64,000 nucleotides of DNA from Janthinobacterium lividum PAMC 25724 (GCA_000242815.2 AHHB01000037.1:434001-498000), one strand, 5' to 3'; shown: positions 46,101 to 54,740, counted from the stretch's first letter. Notes: generated by a model not told the origin, from the sequence alone. Translations and numbers: made by a program.

Positions 46101-46587
46101 GCTTCAACTGGCGCCCCTCTTCCATGCGCGCCGTCAATTCCAGCGCCGTGCACAGCACGCCGTCGACCTGGCCGCCGACGCCATGCACGGGCGTGTAAAA
46201 CAGGTCGAAATAGACATCCGCGCGCTGCCCTTCGCGCAACAGCGGCAGGCAGCATTCGCGGTGCACCTGCGTCTCGCCGCGCATTCCCGCCTCGAGGATG
46301 CGCGCGTTCCAATCCCAGATTTCGGGCCAGACGGCGGGTACTGTGCCACCCAGCGCCGCCGGATGGCGCGCCCCGGCGATCTGGATGTAGTCGTCGTTGT
46401 AAATCATCACGTGCTGCGGCCCCCACATCAGCACCATCGCCATCGGTGAATTGAGCACGATGTCAACGCTGGTACGCAGATGGGCGGGCCAGCCATCGAG
46501 CGCGCCCAGGCTGCTGGCGGACCAGTCATGCTGGCGCACCAGCGCGCCCATGTTGCCGCCACCGCGCGGCCAGGCTGGCGCGCTCAT
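43198..46587 (-). CDS. multi-PAS hybrid sensor histidine kinase with two receiver domains
   Basis: A 1129-residue soluble kinase. An N-terminal PAS-like domain of the type seen next to chemotaxis genes (LGALDGWPAHLR) is followed by three further PAS domains with PAC segments, then HisKA (H610 in GGIAHDFNN), HATPase (NLAINARDAMDGVG) and two receivers (D900 in FTDVIMPG, D1068 in FTDVSLPG). It has no membrane span. The start at 46587 overlaps the previous gene as ATGA, so the two are translationally coupled; an ATG at 46620 lies inside that gene. Confidence 0.9.
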   Translation of the reverse strand: MSAPAWPRGGGNMGALVRQHDWSASSLGALDGWPAHLRTSVDIVLNSPMAMVLMWGPQHVMIYNDDYIQIAGARHPAALGGTVPAVWPEIWDWNARILEAGMRGETQVHRECCLPLLREGQRADVYFDLFYTPVHGVGGQVDGVLCTALELTARMEEGRQLKLATAELGELNTTLQMESEAVRAANRRLGEERALLRALFQQAPSFMALLRGPQHVFELANEHYLRLVGRRELELLGKTVESALPEFKAQGFIALLDQVYRTGESYEGRQVKVDLQMAHGQSGPRYIDFVYQPIKNDEGVVTCILVEGLDVTERMEGEERLRLAQQAGGIGSFEWFPETGAMLVSPMFRRLWGIADDVEVTQHLLVSLVDERDLQKVGPSKLDLVQNPLEYVEYRIRRPTDGAVRWIARQGEVVAGRVPGQRRYVGVSFDVTERRRIEDELNASQERMAAIFGQASVGLSELGLDGRFQRVNGALCRMLGRSAEELLSLNMKDIMHPADVTGNSVLFQRLVETGASFSLEKRYLKPDGSQVWVSSNVSRLLDEQGQTRSLIAVKIDITERRRVEKALHELNETLEHRVEQEVNERAKAEDALRQAQKMEAVGQLTGGIAHDFNNVLQIISGNLHLLHHLTGTDGVMRQRLETALAAVERGAKLSSHLLAFARRQPLKPVVADLARVVRNMDALLRRALGEAIDIVLVGGGGLWNTLVDRSQIENVILNLAINARDAMDGVGKLTIELGNVVLDEQYVHKLLDVPPGQYVMLSVTDTGRGMSGPVLQRAFEPFFTTKPEGAGTGLGLSMAYGFVTQSRGHIRIYSEPGVGTGVKIYLPRSLMAEADEEVELSGVVAGGTETVLVVEDDVGVRTTVVDMLGALGYTVLKAEDGESALAVLQGDAQIDLLFTDVIMPGPVSSTEMARQARELQPDIAVLFTSGYAQDIIVHEGRLDVGVELLSKPYRREELARKLRHVLANCQQQMRARQCERSGMALRGSMTASVLEGGTPGLDLTGHALLAQGEMPTSMKILVVEDNLDSQLMVCELVGMLGHTVSGVSDGETAWELLKEQEFDILFTDVSLPGMSGIALARMVLREKPGMRIIFSTGYGKESMDELGFSASVLRKPYDLTELQAALDQP

Positions 46588-47744
46588 GCAGCCACGCCCG
46601 CTTGCACGCGCACCTGACAATGGCGCGGCATGCGCAGCGTCGCCAACGTGCCCTGTGTGGCCGTCGAACTGAGTTCGACCGTGCCGCCGTGGGCCTTGAC
46701 GAACATATTGACTGTGTACAGGCCCAGTCCCAAGCCCTGCCCCGACCTGCGCTTTTCGCCCGCCTGCTGGAACGGCTCGAACAGGGTCGGCAGCAAAGCG
46801 GCGGGGATGACGCCGCGATTGACAATGCGCAACTCAATGCTGTCGGCGGCGCGCCCGTCGAGGAACAGCTGCACTGGCGTACCCGCCTCGCCATGCGTGA
46901 TGGCATTGCATAAGAGATTCGAGATCACTTGCGATAGCAAGCCCGCATCGCATTGCCCGTGCAACTCGCCAACACTGCTCATTTCGACAAGCGGGGCCTG
47001 GCCGGCCGTCTCGAATTCTTCGACGATGGAGCGCGCCAGCGCCGCGTAGTCGTGCGTGCTGCTGCGCAACTCCATCGTACCGGAACGGATGCGCGCCAGG
47101 TCCAGCAGTTGGTCGACCATGCGCGCCATGCGCTTGGCGCTGCTTTCAATACGCTGCGCCGTCACGATCACCTTCGGGTGCTCGCTCATCATCGGCAACA
47201 GCATGGCGCCATTCATCACCACCGACAAGGGCGTGCGCAAGTCGTGGCCCAGCACGGCCGTAAATAACTGGTTGAGGTGCAGCGCATGCTTGAGTTCATC
47301 AAGCTGGGCTGACAATTCGCGCTTTTGCTGGTAGAGCTGCACCAGCACCGCCACCTTGCTTTGCAAGGCTTTCACGTCGATAGGCTTGTAGAGAAAATCG
47401 ACGGCACCGGCCTCGTAGCCGCGGAAACTGTAGCTCGCCTCACGCGACGCAGCCGTGAGAAAAATCAAGGGGATGCTGCGCGTGCGCTCGCTGCCGCGTA
47501 TCAGTTCGGCCAATTCAAAACCGTCCATCTGCGGCATTTGCACATCGATCAGGGCCAGTGCCACCTCATGCGACAAGAGTAGCTCCAGCGCTTGCGCGCC
47601 CGAGCTTGCTTTCAGGATAACAATGCCGGGCCGTGCCAACACGGCTTCGGCGGCGACCAGGTTTTGCGCGATGTCGTCAACGACGAGGATATGGATAGGT
47701 GCGGTCACGGAGTCATCTTCAGCATCGCAACGGCAGGCTGCCAT
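46584..47744 (-). CDS. receiver-histidine kinase hybrid
   Basis: A 386-residue protein with a N-terminal receiver (ILVVDD, phospho-site D67 in ALIDVQMPQMDG, Lys in FLYKPID), a coiled linker, HisKA (H167 in VLGHDLRTPLS) and a HATPase domain (NLLCNAITHG, GLGLGLYTVN). Receiver-first kinases of this type often take input from another kinase. It is upstream of, and coupled to, the multi-PAS kinase. A GTG at residue 13 is an alternative start. Confidence 0.9.
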   Translation of the reverse strand: MAACRCDAEDDSVTAPIHILVVDDIAQNLVAAEAVLARPGIVILKASSGAQALELLLSHEVALALIDVQMPQMDGFELAELIRGSERTRSIPLIFLTAASREASYSFRGYEAGAVDFLYKPIDVKALQSKVAVLVQLYQQKRELSAQLDELKHALHLNQLFTAVLGHDLRTPLSVVMNGAMLLPMMSEHPKVIVTAQRIESSAKRMARMVDQLLDLARIRSGTMELRSSTHDYAALARSIVEEFETAGQAPLVEMSSVGELHGQCDAGLLSQVISNLLCNAITHGEAGTPVQLFLDGRAADSIELRIVNRGVIPAALLPTLFEPFQQAGEKRRSGQGLGLGLYTVNMFVKAHGGTVELSSTATQGTLATLRMPRHCQVRVQAGVAA

Positions 47745-47813
47745 CGTATTTCAATAAAGACATAAATAGTGTTTCAGTATTCACCTATATTACACGTACT
47801 ACCTCACTCCCAT

Positions 47814-48422
47814 TCACTTGTGTTCGGCATCGCCAAGCAAGGCCAGGCTGGCAGCCATTTGCGGCAAATCGAGCACCCGGTCGGCGCCCGCGCGCTTCAG
47901 CGCAGCGGCCGGCATGAAGCCACAAACGGCCCGTTGCGGGTCCTGCACCCAGGCGCTGCCGCCCAGCTGGCGCACGCGCGCCAGTCCCGCCGCGCCATCG
48001 GCCGAAGCGCCCGTCAAGATGATGGCCAGCATGCTGCGCCGGTAGGCGTAGGCGGCTGTTTCCAGCAAGACATCGATAGACGGGCGCGAAAAATGCACGG
48101 GCGCTTCCTGCGACAGGGAAAAACAGCCATCGGGTTCGATTTGCAGGTGGTAATCGGGCGGGGCGAAGTAGACCGTGCCGCCTTGCAGCGCTTCCTTGTC
48201 CTGCGCTACGCGCAAAGGCAGCGCGCAGCGCGCCGCATACAGCTGCGGCAAGCGGCTGGACTGGCCAGGCGCCAGGTGCAGCAGCACCACCACGGCTGCG
48301 CCGCAGATGGCCGGCATGGCGCTCAGCAAGATACCGAGCGCTTCCACGCCGCCTGCCGAGGCGCCGATGGCGATCAGGCGCAGGCCGGCGGGCGGTGGCG
48401 CTACCTCACAGGTCGGCAACAT
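47814..48422 (-). CDS. CheB-type methylesterase domain protein without receiver
   Basis: A 202-residue stand-alone CheB catalytic domain. The triad is visible: Ser in IGASAGGVEAL, His in LLHLAPGQSSRLP, Asp in LTGASADGAAG. The regulatory receiver of classical CheB is missing. It begins one base after the cheR stop. With cheR it forms a methylation pair dedicated to an unknown sensor, perhaps the kinases downstream. Confidence 0.9.
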   Translation of the reverse strand: MLPTCEVAPPPAGLRLIAIGASAGGVEALGILLSAMPAICGAAVVVLLHLAPGQSSRLPQLYAARCALPLRVAQDKEALQGGTVYFAPPDYHLQIEPDGCFSLSQEAPVHFSRPSIDVLLETAAYAYRRSMLAIILTGASADGAAGLARVRQLGGSAWVQDPQRAVCGFMPAAALKRAGADRVLDLPQMAASLALLGDAEHK

Positions 48423-48423
48423 A

Positions 48424-49269
48424 TCAGGCTCGCTGAAAGATGCGCTCTACCGCGCTCAGCTCGTTGAAGCTGCGCCCATGGCGGCTGAAATGCAGGCTTT
48501 CCTTCATGCCGAGGCCCAGGAAGCCCCGGTGTACCAGCGCTTCGTGGAACAGGCCCAGACAGCGGTCTTGCAAGTCTTTATTGAAGTAAATCATGACGTT
48601 ACGACAGGAAACCATGTGTACCTCCGAAAACACGCTGTCCGTCGCCAGGCTATGGTCGGCGAAGACGAACTGGCGCCGCAGGCGCCGGTCAAAGATGGCG
48701 CCCTTGTAGGCGGCCGTGTAATAGTCGGACAGCGAACGCTTGCCACCGGCGCGTTGATAATTTTCGCTGAACTGGGCGATGCGCTCGACCGAATAGATGC
48801 CCGCTTCGGCCGCAGCCAGCGCCTCGACATTAATGTCGGTAGCATAAATCATGCTGCGCTCGAGCAACCCTTCCTCTTCCAGCAAAATGGCCAGCGACCA
48901 CACCTCTTCGCCGCTGCTGCAACCGGCCACCCATATCTTGATGGAGGGATACGTGTGCAAGACGGGCACGACTTTTTCGCGCACGGCGCGAAAATAGGCG
49001 GGGTCACGGAACATCTCGCTCACTTGGACCGTAAAAAACTGCAATAGTTGCGCGAACATGGCCGGTGTACGCAAGATGCGGTCCTGCAGCTGCGACAGGC
49101 TGGTGCAGCCGAAACGCTCCATGGCCTGGAGCATGCGCCGGCGCAAGGACGCCACGGAATAATCGCGGAAATCATGCTGATACCTCAGCAATATTGCCTC
49201 AAGCAATAACTTCATTTCGATATCGAAAATATCATCGTCCAGCAATCCGAAATCCTCTCCTCTATACAT
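48424..49269 (-). CDS. CheR-type protein methyltransferase
   Basis: A 281-residue SAM-dependent methyltransferase. The N-terminal helical domain contains YSVASLRRRM; the catalytic domain contains IKIWVAGCSSGEEVWSLAI and IYATDINVEAL, followed by CRNVMIYFN. These are the CheR signatures. No methyl-accepting chemotaxis receptor is encoded nearby, which with the receiver-less CheB points to a non-flagellar signalling unit: cheR, cheB, receiver kinase, PAS hybrid kinase. Confidence 0.93.
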   Translation of the reverse strand: MYRGEDFGLLDDDIFDIEMKLLLEAILLRYQHDFRDYSVASLRRRMLQAMERFGCTSLSQLQDRILRTPAMFAQLLQFFTVQVSEMFRDPAYFRAVREKVVPVLHTYPSIKIWVAGCSSGEEVWSLAILLEEEGLLERSMIYATDINVEALAAAEAGIYSVERIAQFSENYQRAGGKRSLSDYYTAAYKGAIFDRRLRRQFVFADHSLATDSVFSEVHMVSCRNVMIYFNKDLQDRCLGLFHEALVHRGFLGLGMKESLHFSRHGRSFNELSAVERIFQRA

Positions 49270-49399
49270 GCTGCATGCCCCGGCCCCGCTGCGCTGGCCG
49301 GGTGCCTGGGACTAGCCAAAATACTGGCAGATCGTCGACGATTATCGCGCAGCTAAAGTGTCGCATATGTACGTTAGCGTACACTCGGCGCACTTTTCC

Positions 49400-50392
49400 T
49401 CAGGCATCCACGCCCTTCATCCCTTCCGCCGTATAGCGCGCGCCCGCTGCCATGCCCAAAGGAAAGGCGGCGCTCATCGCCGCCAGTTCCGCCGCGTCCA
49501 GCTGCACGGCCAGCGCACCGAGGTTGTCGTGCAGGTAGGCGATGCGCCTGGTGCCGGGAATCGGGATGATGTCGTCGCCCTGGGCCAGCAGCCAGGCCAG
49601 CGCCAGCTGGGCCGGCGTACACCGCTTGCTGCGCGCCAACTGCTGAACTTGCGCAACGATGGCCTGGTTGTGCGCCAGGTTCCCGGCGGCGAAACGCGGA
49701 TTGAACTGGCGGAAGTCCCCGGCGTCGAGGCTGGCCGGGTCGGCTATGGTGCCCGTCAGGAAACCGCGCCCCAGCGGGCTATAGGCAAAGAAACTGGCGC
49801 CCACTTCGCGGCAGGCGGCCAGCACGCCCTGCTCCGGCTCGCGCGTCCACAGCGAGTATTCGCTCTGCACGGCCGCCACCGGGCACAGCGCCGCCGCGCG
49901 CCGCAAGGTCGCGGCGCTCACTTCGCACAGGCCCACGGCGCGGATCTTGCCCTCTTGCAGCAGTTGTGCCAGCGCCTGCATCGACGCTTCCAGCGGGGTA
50001 TCGAGGTTCAAGCGGTGCAGATAAAACAAGTCGATGGCATCGACGCCCAGGCGCGCCAGCGACGCATCGCAGGCCTGGCGGATGTAAGCGGGGCCATTGT
50101 CGACGCGACGCGCATAGCTGCCCGCTACGCGCACCAGGCCGCACTTGGTGGCGACCAGGGCTTGTCCGCGGTGCTTGCTCAAGAAACGTCCCAGCAATTG
50201 CTCGTTGTGGCCAAAGCCGTAGGCGTCGGCCGTGTCGAACAGGGTCACGCCAGCGGCCAGGGCCGCGTCCAGGGTGGCCAACGATTGCGCCTCGTCCGTG
50301 GCGCCATAAAATTCCGACATGCCCATACAGCCCAGGCCCAGTGCCGAACTGTTCAAGCCGCTGTGGCCGATGCGTCGTTGTGGCAGTTGCAT
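49400..50392 (-). CDS. aldo/keto reductase
   Basis: A 330-residue NADPH-dependent reductase. The catalytic residues are seen in FDTADAYGFGHNE (Asp, Tyr), VATKCG (Lys) and FYLHRL (His); the C-terminal IPIPGTRRIAYL binds the cofactor phosphate. The start at 50392 (MQLPQRRIG) follows AAGGAG at six bases. It is divergent from a LysR regulator that probably controls it. The physiological substrate is unknown. Confidence 0.92.
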   Translation of the reverse strand: MQLPQRRIGHSGLNSSALGLGCMGMSEFYGATDEAQSLATLDAALAAGVTLFDTADAYGFGHNEQLLGRFLSKHRGQALVATKCGLVRVAGSYARRVDNGPAYIRQACDASLARLGVDAIDLFYLHRLNLDTPLEASMQALAQLLQEGKIRAVGLCEVSAATLRRAAALCPVAAVQSEYSLWTREPEQGVLAACREVGASFFAYSPLGRGFLTGTIADPASLDAGDFRQFNPRFAAGNLAHNQAIVAQVQQLARSKRCTPAQLALAWLLAQGDDIIPIPGTRRIAYLHDNLGALAVQLDAAELAAMSAAFPLGMAAGARYTAEGMKGVDA

Positions 50393-50464
50393 GTTGATCT
50401 CCTTCAAGTGTCAAGGCGGCAAGTCTGGACCGCGCAGGCCGACAAGGGAATGTGCAATTTCGTG

Positions 50465-50479
50465 ATACCTTTCTGGTAT
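50465..50479. promoter_or_regulatory. LysR-type site overlapping the regulator start
   Basis: ATACC-N5-GGTAT, containing the T-N11-A pattern of LysR sites, overlaps the ATG of the LysR gene (50478). A bound regulator would block its own expression while leaving the divergent reductase promoter free. Confidence 0.6.
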
Positions 50480-51368
50480 GAGAGCTCTGGACACCCATGC
50501 GTTGAGCCTGTTTTGCGGCGTCGCCCGCTGCCTGAACTTTCGTCAGGCGGCGGAACAATTGCACATGACGCAGCCGCCCCTGTCGCGCGCCATCAGGCTG
50601 CTCGAAGAGCGGCTGGGCGCACGATTGTTCGAGCGCGACACCCAGGGAGTGGCCCTGACGCAGGCGGGCCGCACCCTGCTGCCGCAGGCGCTGCACATCC
50701 TCGACTTGCTAGAGGTGGCGCAAGCGTCCCTACGGCAAGACAGCGCTCCCGTGCGCCTGCGCCTGGGCCTGACCAGTTCGGTGGAAGCGGGCCTGTTCCA
50801 GCCCCTGCTGGCAGCATTGAGCAGTCAATTAGGCACGCTGCGCCTGGAACTGACGGCTGCGCCCTCGCCGCGCCTGGTCACAGCCGTGCGCAAGGGCCAG
50901 CTCGATGCGGCCCTGCTGGCCCTGCCCAGCGCCACCTTCGAGCTGGCCGTCCAGCCGCTGGCGCGCCAGCCCATGATGCTGGCCCTGCCCGCTAGCCACA
51001 GGCTGGCGAAAAAGCGCAAGCTGGGCCTCGCTGACATCGCAACAGAACCGATTTTTTGGTTCGAACGAGCACGCCAGCCAGCCTTTTTCGACCATTGCCA
51101 GCAGGTATTTCAGCGCCACGGCTTCGCCCCCACTTTCTTGCGCGAGGCGCTGGACCATCATGTGCTGCTCAGCGAGGTGGCCGCCGGCAAGGGCATGGCC
51201 CTGCTGGCCGACTCCTTCCGCGCGCTGCGCCTCGCTGGCGTGGCTTACCGGCAATTGGCGGAGGGAGAAGCATTGGCGGTCGGCATCGGCCTGGCCTGGC
51301 GCGATGGGCACGACCATGCGGCCCTGCCCCTGCTGCGCCAGCTGGCGCAAGAACATCTGCATAGGTGA
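50478..51368 (+). CDS. LysR-family transcription regulator
   Basis: A 296-residue LTTR. The winged helix spans the first 60 residues (LNFRQAAEQLHMTQPPLSRAI), followed by the linker and the periplasmic-binding-like effector domain (LRLGLTSSVEAGLF onward). No Shine-Dalgarno sequence is seen before the ATG, and the LysR box overlaps it. The effector is unknown; it is divergent from the aldo/keto reductase. Confidence 0.93.
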   Translation: MRALDTHALSLFCGVARCLNFRQAAEQLHMTQPPLSRAIRLLEERLGARLFERDTQGVALTQAGRTLLPQALHILDLLEVAQASLRQDSAPVRLRLGLTSSVEAGLFQPLLAALSSQLGTLRLELTAAPSPRLVTAVRKGQLDAALLALPSATFELAVQPLARQPMMLALPASHRLAKKRKLGLADIATEPIFWFERARQPAFFDHCQQVFQRHGFAPTFLREALDHHVLLSEVAAGKGMALLADSFRALRLAGVAYRQLAEGEALAVGIGLAWRDGHDHAALPLLRQLAQEHLHR

Positions 51369-51435
51369 GGGCTGCACACAGAGGCGCCAAACGCGCTACC
51401 ATCACGCCTTCACCATTTTGCGCGCCACCACGACC

Positions 51436-51945
51436 ATGACATTCACCATCAGCGACACCGCCTACGACACCGACACCCCCGCCGCCAAGCAAGCCATGTA
51501 CGCAGACCTGCGCTCGCAGTTGCAAGGTTTGCTGTCGGGCGAGAGCGACTTCATCGCCAATACGGCCAACTTCAGCGCGCTGGTCTTCAACACCATGCCG
51601 GGCTTGAACTGGGCCGGCTTTTATTTCCTCAAGGGCGAGGAGCTGGTGCTGGGGCCATTCCAGGGCAAGCCCGCCTGCATCCGCATCAAGAAGGGCCGCG
51701 GCGTGTGCGGCACCACCGTCGTCGAGGGCAAGTCCATCGTGGTGCAAGATGTCCATGCATTTCCCGGCCACATCGCCTGCGACGTCAATTCACGCTCGGA
51801 ACTGGTGGTACCCGTGTTTGCGCAAGGCAATATCATCGGCGTGTTCGACCTCGACAGCCCCCTGACGGGCCGCTTCGATGAAGTCGACGCACAAGGCGTC
51901 GAATCGCTGGTGCGCGTGCTGGAAGCGGCTATCGTCGCCGAGTAA
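51436..51945 (+). CDS. msrC: GAF-domain free methionine-(R)-sulfoxide reductase
   Basis: A 169-residue single GAF domain. The three Cys of the family are at C81, C91 (KGRGVCGT) and C115 (PGHIACDVNSRSE), at the spacing known from E. coli fRMsr (84, 94, 118). It reduces free methionine-R-sulfoxide. The ATG at 51436 is the first sensible start; the in-frame extension upstream overlaps the LysR gene. Confidence 0.93.
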   Translation: MTFTISDTAYDTDTPAAKQAMYADLRSQLQGLLSGESDFIANTANFSALVFNTMPGLNWAGFYFLKGEELVLGPFQGKPACIRIKKGRGVCGTTVVEGKSIVVQDVHAFPGHIACDVNSRSELVVPVFAQGNIIGVFDLDSPLTGRFDEVDAQGVESLVRVLEAAIVAE

Positions 51946-51949
51946 TGAC

Positions 51950-52537
51950 TCAGTTGCCGGACTTGACGGCGATGAATTCGCCCTTGCCGACAGTGGCCAG
52001 GCAGGTCGTGTAGCGGCTGTCGGCGCGGATGGCGTCAAGGAAAGCGGCCATGTCCGCGTAGTGCGAAGCGGCGTTGTCGACCACCAGCACGCCGCCGGGC
52101 GCCAGCGCGCGGTCCAATTGCGGCCACCATTGCGCATACTGCTGGCGCGCGGAATCGAGAAAGATGAAATCGTAGGCGCCGTGCGCCGCATCGCGCAGCA
52201 CGTCGCCCGCGTCCGCCAGCAGCTGGCATATCACGCCCTGCAATTGCGCGCGCGCAAAGTTGGCATGCGCCATGTCGAACTTGTCCTGGGCTTGTTCCAC
52301 CGTCACCACGCTGCCACCGAGCGCCTGCGCCGCGCGCGCCAGCCACAGGGTGGAATAGCCGTTCGAGGTGCCGATCTCCAGCACCCGGCGCGCACCGCGC
52401 GCGTGCACCAGCACGGCCAGCAATTGGCCCGTGTCGCGCGTAATATTGAGCATGCGGCTGGCGCGCTGCGTGTGCAGTGCATCGTTGCTGCTACCGAATG
52501 CTTCGAGCTCGCTCAACAAAGTGTCGATGCTAGGCAT
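51950..52537 (-). CDS. class I SAM-dependent O-methyltransferase
   Basis: A 195-residue methyltransferase of the catechol/caffeoyl-CoA type (methyltransferase family 3). VLEIGTSNGYSTLWLA binds SAM, and FIFLDSARQQYAQWW and GGVLVVDNAASH carry the metal-site Asp residues. Its substrate is unknown. It is convergent with msrC, with four bases between stops. Confidence 0.9.
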   Translation of the reverse strand: MPSIDTLLSELEAFGSSNDALHTQRASRMLNITRDTGQLLAVLVHARGARRVLEIGTSNGYSTLWLARAAQALGGSVVTVEQAQDKFDMAHANFARAQLQGVICQLLADAGDVLRDAAHGAYDFIFLDSARQQYAQWWPQLDRALAPGGVLVVDNAASHYADMAAFLDAIRADSRYTTCLATVGKGEFIAVKSGN

Positions 52538-52575
52538 GCTGCCTCCTTATTTAAAGCATCAGCATAGCAAAAAAA

Positions 52576-53469
52576 CTAGGCGCTGGCGCGACGACGCAGA
52601 GGGCGTTTCAGGGTTTGCACCATCACCACACCGAGCAAGGTCACACCGCCACCGATCACATCATAGACGTGCAAGACTTCCCCCAAGAACAGCATGGCGA
52701 TGATGACGGTAAACACCGGCAGCAAATTCATCAATGTCGTGGCACGGCTGGGACCGAGCTTGGCCAGGCCATGCATCCACAAAAACGGCGCGATGATAGA
52801 GGCGGGAATGCCGGCAAACAGTACCAGCGGCAAACCGGCGCTGGTGACGGGCGGCGCGGACTGGCTCAGGTAATACACAAACAGCACGGGCACGGCGCAG
52901 CAGACCTGAATCAGCAGGCAATGCCAGTTATTGAGAGGAATCTTCCAGCGTTTGAGCAGCACGCCGTAAGCCGCATACGATAGGCAAGCGAGCAACATCA
53001 GGGCGTCGCCCATGGCCGCGCCGTGGGAGATCAACGCGGCCGGATCGCCATGGCTGAGCAGATAGCCTAGCCCCAGCAGCGACACCATGCCGCCCACTAC
53101 GCCGCCCACGGTGGGCGCCTCGCCCAGCAGTAATACAGACAGGCCCACAGCCAGCAAGGGCATCAACGAGGCCAGGATGCCCATATTGGTGGCCGTCGTC
53201 GTTTGCGCGGCGATGTAGGCCAGGCACTGGTACATCACCATGCCCAGCATACCGAGCACGAACAGTTTCCCCATATAAGGTTTCACCACGGCCCGCTGCT
53301 TCCACACGCCGCGACCAAAGACCAGCGCCAGCAGCACGCCAGCGAGCAGCCAGCGGTAGAACGAGATGGCGGCAGGATCGATCACGCCGACGGCCATCTT
53401 GCTGACGATGGTGTTGATGGCCCAGATCAGCACGGCGATCACGGGAAACAGATACTGCTTGGCTTGCAT
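52576..53469 (-). CDS. EamA-family DMT transporter
   Basis: A 297-residue protein with ten hydrophobic spans and the internal EamA repeat (VIAVLIWAINTIVSK in the first half, ACLSYAAYGVLLKR in the second). Drug/metabolite transporters of this type export amino acids or metabolites; the substrate cannot be told. The start at 53469 (MQAKQYLFPV) has GGAG eight bases before it; the long in-frame extension to 53727 is not real. Confidence 0.9.
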   Translation of the reverse strand: MQAKQYLFPVIAVLIWAINTIVSKMAVGVIDPAAISFYRWLLAGVLLALVFGRGVWKQRAVVKPYMGKLFVLGMLGMVMYQCLAYIAAQTTTATNMGILASLMPLLAVGLSVLLLGEAPTVGGVVGGMVSLLGLGYLLSHGDPAALISHGAAMGDALMLLACLSYAAYGVLLKRWKIPLNNWHCLLIQVCCAVPVLFVYYLSQSAPPVTSAGLPLVLFAGIPASIIAPFLWMHGLAKLGPSRATTLMNLLPVFTVIIAMLFLGEVLHVYDVIGGGVTLLGVVMVQTLKRPLRRRASA

Positions 53470-53549
53470 GCGGAGAACTCCATGGTTGAATGGCGGCCAT
53501 TTTCGCATGCTAGGTATCGAGGCAGACAAGGCGCACCGGACAAGCGCTG

Positions 53550-53615
53550 TAAAGAACAGCAAAAAACAGAAAAAAAACAGCAAAAAGCAGGAAGAAACAG
53601 CACAGTCCGACCAGC
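53550..53615. repeat. A-rich short tandem repeat
   Basis: Units of the type AACAGCAAAAA recur with small changes. The tract is out of keeping with the GC-rich surroundings and lies just before the broken gene at 53650. Confidence 0.45.
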
Positions 53616-53649
53616 AGTGCGCTGAGCAGTGCCATCCGAGTGGCCAGCG

Positions 53650-53920
53650 ATGCCTGCCGCGGTAATAGTTGCGCCGCCGCCCACGCTGGACGCAGAAAAG
53701 CATCATCTGGTGGCGTACGGCACGCACTTGCGCTGGCTGACCCTGGACGATATCGTGGAAAAGCTGCTGCGCGGGCGATATCTATCACCTGGGGCTAATG
53801 GATTGGGACGGCGCGGGCTTGACGCGCGCGGACCACGCCAGCGCCATGCAGCGCTGGAAGATCGCCTCCGACATGGGCGAGGAGCGCGCGATCAAGGCCG
53901 TCGCGCAGGGACAGCCTTAA
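53650..53920 (+). pseudogene. broken Sel1-repeat-like gene with a frameshift
   Basis: Two coding-like segments with strong GC bias at third codon positions lie in different frames. The first (ATG at 53650) reads ...LDAEKHHLVAYGTHLRWLTLDDIVEKLL; the second, after about 53775, reads AGDIYHLGLMDWDGAG and ends AIKAVAQGQP with a stop at 53918. The second half has the LGxM...GxG...A...W...A spacing of a Sel1-like repeat. The simplest repair is the gain of two or loss of one base in CTGCGCGGGCG. No complete N-terminus was found, so it seems to be a remnant. It overlaps the map stop by three bases. Confidence 0.6.
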
Positions 53921-54729
53921 GCGGCTGACGCCAGCGTATCGGGCAAGCCGGTCAGGGTGAAGATTTCAAAGCCCGTTTCCGTCACGGCCAGCGAATGCTC
54001 GAACTGCGCCGACAGCGAACGGTCTTTCGTCACCGTGGTCCATTTATCGGGCAAGACCTTGACCTGGTAGCTGCCCACGTTGAGCATAGGCTCGATGGTA
54101 AAGATCATGCCCGGCTCGAGCACGATGCCCGTGCCGGCGCGGCCGTAATGGAGCACTTGCGGCGTGTCGTGGAAGACCTGGCCCACGCCATGGCCGCAAA
54201 AGTCGCGCACGGAGGAAAAGCCCTGCGCCTTGGCCACCGCTTCGATGGCGGCGCCCACGTCGCCCAAGGTCGCGCCCGGGCGCACGGTATGAATGCCGGC
54301 CATCATGGCTTCATACGCCGTGTTGACCAGGCGGTTGGCCAGGATGGACACGGCACCGACCTTGAAAGTGCGGCTGGTGTCGCCAAACCAGCCCTGGAAC
54401 TTCGGCGTCACGTCGATGTTGAGGATATCGCCCACTTTCAAGATCTTGGTCTCGGACGGGATGCCGTGCGTGACCACGTGATTGACGGAGATGCAGCTGG
54501 CATGCTTGTAGCCGTGGTAGTCGATGGTGCCGGGGATGGCGCCGGCGGCGCGCATGAATTCCTCGCACAAGGCGTCGAGCTTGGCCGTCGATACGCCAGG
54601 CTTGATGAAGGGCGTGATGTAGTCGAGCGTGTCGGCGGCGATGCGGCCAGCCGCGCGCATGCCGATGAAGCCTTCTTCGTCGTGCAGGGGGATTTTCTTG
54701 CCGTGTTCAAGCTGGGTGGAATAGCGCAT
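53917..54729 (-). CDS. map: methionine aminopeptidase, type I
   Basis: A 270-residue Map that removes the initiator Met. The metal ligands are in NIDVTPKFQGWFGDTSRTF (two Asp), CGHGVG (His), EPGMIFTIEPM (Glu) and SAQFEHS (Glu). No zinc-finger N-terminus is present. It is not next to rpsB here, so it may be a second copy; that cannot be checked within the window. It is 11 bases after the TetR gene. Confidence 0.95.
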   Translation of the reverse strand: MRYSTQLEHGKKIPLHDEEGFIGMRAAGRIAADTLDYITPFIKPGVSTAKLDALCEEFMRAAGAIPGTIDYHGYKHASCISVNHVVTHGIPSETKILKVGDILNIDVTPKFQGWFGDTSRTFKVGAVSILANRLVNTAYEAMMAGIHTVRPGATLGDVGAAIEAVAKAQGFSSVRDFCGHGVGQVFHDTPQVLHYGRAGTGIVLEPGMIFTIEPMLNVGSYQVKVLPDKWTTVTKDRSLSAQFEHSLAVTETGFEIFTLTGLPDTLASAA

Positions 54730-54740
54730 GGATTTCTTCT

